Under the pieces are notes generated by a model that was given only the letters and a program-made list of their open reading frames with translations, ran no database searches and was not told the DNA's origin. This document shows positions 58,035 to 64,000 of a stretch of DNA of 64,000 nt, one piece after another. The stretch spans positions 77,000,437 through 77,064,436 of the forward strand of contig OX578136.1 of assembly GCA_951213105.1 (NCBI GenBank). The letters are read 5' to 3'. This DNA comes from Amaurobius ferox (lineage: Eukaryota > Arthropoda > Arachnida > Araneae > Amaurobiidae). The position numbers were made by a program, and so were the translations under genes. How positions within the stretch are numbered: the stretch's first letter is position 1; the number at the start of each line of letters is the position of its first letter.

Positions 58035-58780
58035 ATAATAGACTGGCAGTATGCCTGTTCTTTGTACTAATTATATAATACAAGAAACATAAAATTCAGA
58101 ATTTGCAGTGAAGTTTTAATATTTGGAGTCTTTATTTTGAAATTTTATAATAATTCTAACGAAAAGAAAATAGGTGAGTCCTACCGTGCTGAGATAATAA
58201 ACAGACAGACAGAGGCACAACTTACAATTTTATGTGTACTGTTTTATGTGTGCAGATATACCCAACATTGCTCACTATTTAAAATATGTGCAAATTCCTG
58301 TAGTATTCTAAATGGCATTGTTACTCAAAACATTCTATTAAACTATTTCATTTAATTATCCTTTCACTTAATTATTTTAAATTTTATTCTCATTTATGTG
58401 TTTTCTATACAAAATTATCTGAACAAGCAGATCTGAAGAATAAAAGATCCTGATCCCGTTTGCAAACAAATTATAAAAAATATATGGAATTGGATCAATT
58501 TATACTAAAATGAAAGCTCTAAAATAGTATTATCACTTTAATTATGTTACAACATTTGTTTAATCATAATATATGGGTTAATTGACTAAATGCAATGTAT
58601 GAATTAATTAACTAAACACAATATATGAATTAAACACATCATGAAATTTTGCCAAAATAAAACATACGAGGTATTAAATTGAAAATGTTATTAATTCCCG
58701 TAATATATAAACCCGAAAGCTGTAATTGACGTAATCTAGCTAAACATGAAATTCCGATCATTTGTAAAATTTTCTTTTAT
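58035..58780 (+). repeat. dispersed repeat, paralogue of 43420-44710
   Basis: Shares CAGTATGCCTGTTCTT(C/T)GTA, GCAAATTCCTGTAGTATTCT, AAATGGCATTGTTACTCAAA and CCCGAAAGCTGTAATTGACG in the same order with the 43.4-kb copy, without its tandem duplication. Confidence 0.65.
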
Positions 58781-58787
58781 ATCAATA

Positions 58788-60119
58788 TTTTTAACACTTT
58801 ACAACAAAGTTGAACAGTGTTTATGACTTTGTTCATTCTGTCTGTCTGTCTGTCTGTCTGTCTGTCAATCTGTCTGTCCGTTAGCACGATAACTGCCGTA
58901 AAAATGACTTAATCAAAATGAAATTTTAGTATGTTGTTCAGACGGTCTGTAGAACCTATGGGAATATAAATGAATAATATCACGCAATTAGTTTTGGATT
59001 GAACCCGGGTCGAAAAAATGAAATACATTGAGCCCTATGGGACCTAATTTTTCAAACATTTTTTAAGCGGATTTAAAATTCACAAATTGCTTCGAAAATT
59101 TTAGGTAATATTAGGTAAATTGTTCCATAAAATATATAAAAAAAAATTCAGCGAAAGACATTCAGTAGTTTTTTAAATAAAAATTAAAATATTAATTACA
59201 CCTCTTATATGAAACGATCACGTGACCATGATATGAAACGATAACATGACCCACTTCAAAATGATATATGGCATTCATCTTGTTTCAAAATCGTGATTTT
59301 TTTAAGTTCTTTTTAATTCATGTTGAGTGTTGTATCCGTCTTAAAACCACTTTATTTTTGCATAAATTCTGTGCATCTACATACTGAAATAACGCAATTA
59401 CAATATATTTGAGTTTAAATGCGCATCCAAATTTGATTATTTCTACAACGAAGCCTATTTTTCACCTATGTAAAATGTAAACAGCAAAATATGTAGAATG
59501 ATTTGTATTAGAATTACTGTATTTCTTTAACACAAAATCATTTAGTTCATGGAGTCTGCGTAGCTGATATGAATGAAATATTCATTGATTTCACAAAGAA
59601 AAGGACGATTTTTTTCGATGAAGTTTTACGCATAGAGTTTAATTACTTGCAGCTCCGTGGTTTTAATTTTTAAATAAAATAAATTATTATAGTATTGTGA
59701 TGAATGACATGAATGCGAAATTATTTATGAATGAAATGCTGCTTTTATAGAGAGAGCCAGGCGTGTTATTTTTTCTATGACGTCATTTGAATGAATTTCA
59801 GTTGTTTTCGATGAAGTTTTCAAATATCATAAATTATCGTAGTATTATGATAATTCTAAAATTATTACCGAGGAATGTATCCCATTTTAGAGATGTTTAA
59901 ACCAGGCAATTTAAATTTTAATGCCGTCATTTGATTGAAGTTCATTTTTTTCGATGAAGGTTTAAGTTTTGAAATATAATAAATTAATGTACTATTGTGA
60001 TAAGTTTTAAAATATTACCGAGGAATGTATTGCATTTTAGACATGTTTAAATAAAATTGCATTGAAGTTGTAAAGTGTTTCATAATCAATGCTTTAAGCA
60101 TGATTGATCTTTCTTGTTC
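58788..60119 (+). mobile_element. family H2 element, copy 4
   Basis: It runs from TTTTTAACACTTTACAACAA and a (TCTG)n tract through the duplicated GATCACGTGACC/GATAACATGACC blocks to the hairpin AATCAATGCTTTAAGCATG and GATCTTTCTTGTT. Non-coding. Confidence 0.85.
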
Positions 60120-60706
60120 TAATTAACATCTCTACAGCTTCTGGAGCTATAAACTCGAAATATAGTTGGAGTTATCCAAAATGACGTTAAGAATTACCAT
60201 AACAAATTTGGTAGTCAAAAACTATGGATTTGGTGGATTTGGGAATGTCAGGAATTCTAGATTAAAATTATTTTTCTATAATTGCAGTTTTACTCTTTAC
60301 ACACATTATGCACATAAAAAGCTCGCTCAAGCTGTTATTTCAAAATATTTAAAAAATGAAATAGTTAGTTATAAACCACATAAAGGGGTTTATTAAATGT
60401 ATTAACTGGTTTTAAAGAAACAAATAATCTTCGTCAGTATAGAGGAGTCTCTACGGCAAAATCAGTAGATTGTTGGCAACAGTAAATTTCTCACATGGCC
60501 TAAATAATAACTTGTGTGACGCATGACAATTTTTCGCTTGACAGAAACTTCAAGGCATTTCCACTGTCGGAATTATATTGACGAAGTAGACTCTGTTTTG
60601 CCTTTGAAGGAGTTTGATGTATTTAAACTATTTTATTTTAATAACAAAATATATATTTCATTTTTAGATATATGATACAGTATTCGATACATTTTCTCTG
60701 CAAAAT
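60120..60706. other. AT-rich spacer between two H2 copies, no gene recognised
   Basis: A 76-codon frame at 60166-60396 has no recognisable domain. Confidence 0.5.
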
Positions 60707-62012
60707 CTTTTTAACACTTTACAACGTAGTTGAAAAGGGTTTATGACTTTGCTTATTCTGTCTGTCCGTCTGTTCGCAAGATAACTGCCGTAAAAATGAC
60801 TTTATCAAAATGAAATTTTAGTATGTTGTTCAGACAATCTGTGGAACTTAACGGAATATAAATGAATTATACCTCAAATTAGTATTGGATTGACCCCGGA
60901 TTGAAAAATCAAAATACATTGGACCTTATGAGACCTAATTATTCAAACGTTTTTTAAGCGAATTTAAAATTCACAAATTGCTTCGAAAGTTTTAGGAAGT
61001 ATTCAAATTATTCCATATAAAATATGTATAAAAAATTCAACAAAATATATTCGGTAGTTTTTTAAATGAAAATTAAAATAATAATTACACTCATATCATA
61101 TAAAGAGATCATGTGACCCACTTCAAAATAAAATATGGCATTTATCTTGTGTCAAAATCATGATTTTTAAAGTTATTTTTAATTTATATTTAGTGTTGCA
61201 TCCGTCCTAAAACCGTTTTATTTTTGTTTAATTTCTGTGCATCTATATTCTGAAATAACGCCATTACAATATATTTGATCTTAAATGGACAATGCCATCC
61301 ATCTTGTGTCAAAACGGTGATTTTTGAAGCTCTTTTTAATTGTTGCATCCGTCCTAAAACCGCTATATTTTTTTTTCTGTGCAACTATATACTGCGCAAC
61401 GCAGTTACAATATTTTTAGTTTAAATAGTCATCAAACTTTAATTATTTCTACAACGAAGCCTAACTTTCCCGAACGGAGAATGTGAACACATCAAGTTTT
61501 AAGCTGAGTTGTATAAGAATTGCTGAATTTCTTTAACGCAAACTTATTTAGCTCTGGAGTATGCAATATAGCTGACATGAATGAAACATTCACTGATTTT
61601 ACATAGAGAAGCAGACGATTCTATTGCTTTTTTTCGATGAAGATTTAAACATGGAGTTATATAGCACTTTTACCTCCATGGTTTTAAGTTTTTAAGTAAA
61701 ATAAATTATTGTAGTATTGCGATAATTTTAAAAATGCCGGGGCTGAATGGAAGGAATGGAAAAAAGTTTATGAATGAAGTATTCACGGCTTTTATATGGA
61801 GAGCCAGACGATTTATATTTCGATGACGTTATTTGAATAAAGCTCATTTATTTTTGATGAAGTTTTCAAATATAACAATTTGTAGTATCGTGATAAATTT
61901 AAAAATGTCACTGCTGAATGTATCGCATTTTAGATATGTTTAAATAAAATTGAACTGTGGTTAGAAAGTGTTTCATAATCAATGCTCTATGCATGATTGA
62001 TCTTTCTTGTTT
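60707..62012 (+). mobile_element. family H2 element, copy 5, with internal duplication
   Basis: Same orientation as copy 4. The start TTTTTAACACTTTACAACGT and end CATGATTGATCTTTCTTGTT are intact. An internal segment containing ATCTTGTGTCAAAA and TTGCATCCGTCCTAAAACCG is duplicated with a 157-bp offset (61144 and 61301). The (TCTG)n tract is reduced to TCTGTCTGTCCGTCTG. Confidence 0.85.
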
Positions 62013-64000
62013 AAAATTTGAATTTATTGAAAATATTTGCCAGAAGTTTAAATTTCGACTACGAGTCCCAAACCAGTCTACTTTAATCATAAGGTAAGAG
62101 AATATTCAGATGTACTATATCCAAAATGGAAGATTTTAAATTAAAATACACCATTTCGTGCAATTAAAAGACATGGCAATGTACTTCTTTTTTACATATT
62201 TCGGTTTAATTATTGCATATACATAATAAATACATCGACTAATGCGAAAAAGTGATAATAAAAAAATAATACATCGCGAAAATAATTCTATTTTTACATT
62301 ATTTAATAGAATAATATTGAAAAAATGCAGTTTACTTAATTAGAATTCGGTAAGTTCTTCAAATTTTTAGTTAAGAATTATTTACTGTTTCACTCTTTAA
62401 TTAAGAAGCATGCAAAAACAAAAAATATTGTCAGACTAAAATTTGATTATCTATAAAATATTCGTCAAGTTTAAAACGTACTTATTTACTTTCCAGTTTA
62501 AAAATATGTGCTTTATTATAGTTTCAAATTAAAGAAAACCTTTCATCATTGTTTGAAACACGCTGATTCCAAGACAGAAAAGAACAAGGGTTTTAATTAA
62601 AAACATATCTTTACATTTTTTATTTTTCATAATTCTTAGAAATTCTTACAATGTGTTTACATTCATCTAAATTTAAAACACTGCAAAGGCAATCTTACTG
62701 TCGTTAATTTTCTTACGAAAATAATAATTTATTACGTGACAGTAATTCTTGACGTTTATAGAATTTTTTAATATCTCATTTAAACATATTTAGATATGAC
62801 TGGGAACTTACTTTATATTAATGTTTAATTACATATAATTTTAGTCAGAGTAATTCTCAAATTGCAGTTTTGAGCTCCGAATTATTACGAACTTCTTTAA
62901 TAGTAAAATTTGCCTTGAGGAGAAATAATTTCTCTAAAAGTTCATTATCCTATCTTATGTCCAAATGTATTTTGGGAATTGTTCTTGCTTTTTGTACCTG
63001 GAATGGAAAATTTCGGCATAATAATAATTTAAACAGACAATAGTGTTTTTTCAATTGAATAATCATTTTAACGTAACCGTAATTTTAGATTGTATTCTAT
63101 AGATCAGTATTTATCAAAAAATAATATCGATATAATGTTCATAAATTTTACAAACCAAAATGTACTGAAATGGGATGAATAAGGAAGCATGCGATAGAAT
63201 TAAAAAGAAGAAGAAAAAGAAGAAGTAATAGTCATATGTAGTCAAGATCATATTGAAATGAAGAACTAAACCTGCAGCATGGCCGTTTGATAAGAGAATG
63301 CATCCTACAGCATTGACAATGCATCTCCTGCCCATCAAAAACAGTTAAAGTTCTGTCACGAATATCTTGACGATAGTACTAGATCATCGACGTTAGTATT
63401 AGTCTATTATTACAAAGTTGGCGTCTGTTATTACAAACTTCTGGTGGACTATCTAGTATATTAAAATCCAACAAATGAAGTTTTAATCGGTCAATTTTTC
63501 TACATTGTTTATCAAAACAAACCGTTCGTTGCATGAAGTGCTTATGCGCAGTATGAATCCCACTACTACGAATGCTCCTTGAACACATAGCTTAGGTTCG
63601 TGTTTTTGTGATTGGAGAGAGAGCGTTGAAAAAATCTCGCTCTGCGCATTCGCGGCATACGTTGTTCCGATTCTATTGAAAATATGATCTTTCTGTGCAC
63701 AAGTAGTAGCATCGTTTTCATTGGATTGAGAAGGTTGAACACTGGATTTTTAATATATGAGAAAATGATCAAGATTGTAACCTACTTACTGCTGAAGACT
63801 TTCCATGAAGTCCAGTCATTTTTTAATGTATCTAGCCATAACGTGGACCCAAATATTGGTAACACTGGTCTTAAGTTCACGTTCCAATAAAATAAATATC
63901 ATTGCATATTCTTCCTAAGTCGGAGTAGTACATCACACATTATTCCTAGAAAGACAACTAATTTGCTGTGGGTGAGTGACATTGGTACTATTGATTCAAT
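62013..64000. other. AT-rich intergenic stretch, no gene recognised
   Basis: A short AAGAAGAAG run lies near 63200. No coding motif, RNA or known repeat was recognised. Confidence 0.5.

Overview
This window looks like intergenic DNA from an AT-rich invertebrate nuclear genome. An arthropod is likely, and a chelicerate such as a spider is plausible. The evidence is long (TA)n tracts, many decayed Tc1/mariner and pogo transposons, tRNA-derived SINEs, reverse transcriptase fragments of Penelope-like type and an arthropod-like 5S rRNA sequence. I found no convincing host gene, exon series, promoter, CRISPR array or prokaryotic feature. Every recognisable coding stretch is a transposon remnant, and almost all are broken by stops, frameshifts or deletions. 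The species assignment is inference only.

Layout. 1-9 kb: a mariner remnant (1481-2745), two Tc1 remnants (4850-5690, 8400-8810) and a long (TA)n tract. 9-22 kb: at least six decayed units of a dispersed repeat (family R), a Penelope-like element with a reverse transcriptase pseudogene (11.78-15.85 kb) interrupted by a 1.26-kb element, and a composite 5S-rRNA/tRNA SINE (17633-18020) with a perfect 17-bp target duplication. 24-33 kb: a long-TIR deletion derivative, two copies of hairpin-ended family H1, one of H3, a 0.9-kb purine tract, a 45-bp tandem repeat and several SINEs. 35-39.5 kb: stacked Penelope-like fragments separated by (TA)n tracts, then a mariner deletion derivative with ~155-bp inverted repeats. 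39.8-47 kb: hairpin-ended families H1 and H2, a 716-bp pogo-like element inserted inside an H1 terminal hairpin, and a 288-bp tandem duplication. 47-64 kb: mostly featureless AT-rich DNA with a SINE (51958-52243), a pogo-like element with iterated subterminal motifs (52408-53400), a Tc1 pseudogene (56631-57300) and two H2 copies in the same orientation.

Family names H1, H2, H3, R, SINE-A and SINE-B are local labels. H1 and H3 are ~1-kb non-coding elements with a palindrome of about 33-40 nt at one end and a shared end motif ATGTGCTGCCCACATCAG at the other. H2 is a ~1.3-kb non-coding element with hairpins at both ends and a (TCTG)n tract. Their architecture resembles non-autonomous rolling-circle (Helentron-like) elements, but no autonomous partner is present and the class is unproven.

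Nothing here works together as a pathway. What can be read is an insertion history: SINEs, H2 and a pogo element sit inside older H1, H3 and Penelope-like copies, and paralogous uninterrupted copies in the same window show the empty sites. The most unusual object is the composite SINE: a full-length 5S rRNA-like head joined to a tRNA-derived SINE that has lost its own B box, with the whole unit bounded by a perfect target-site duplication.
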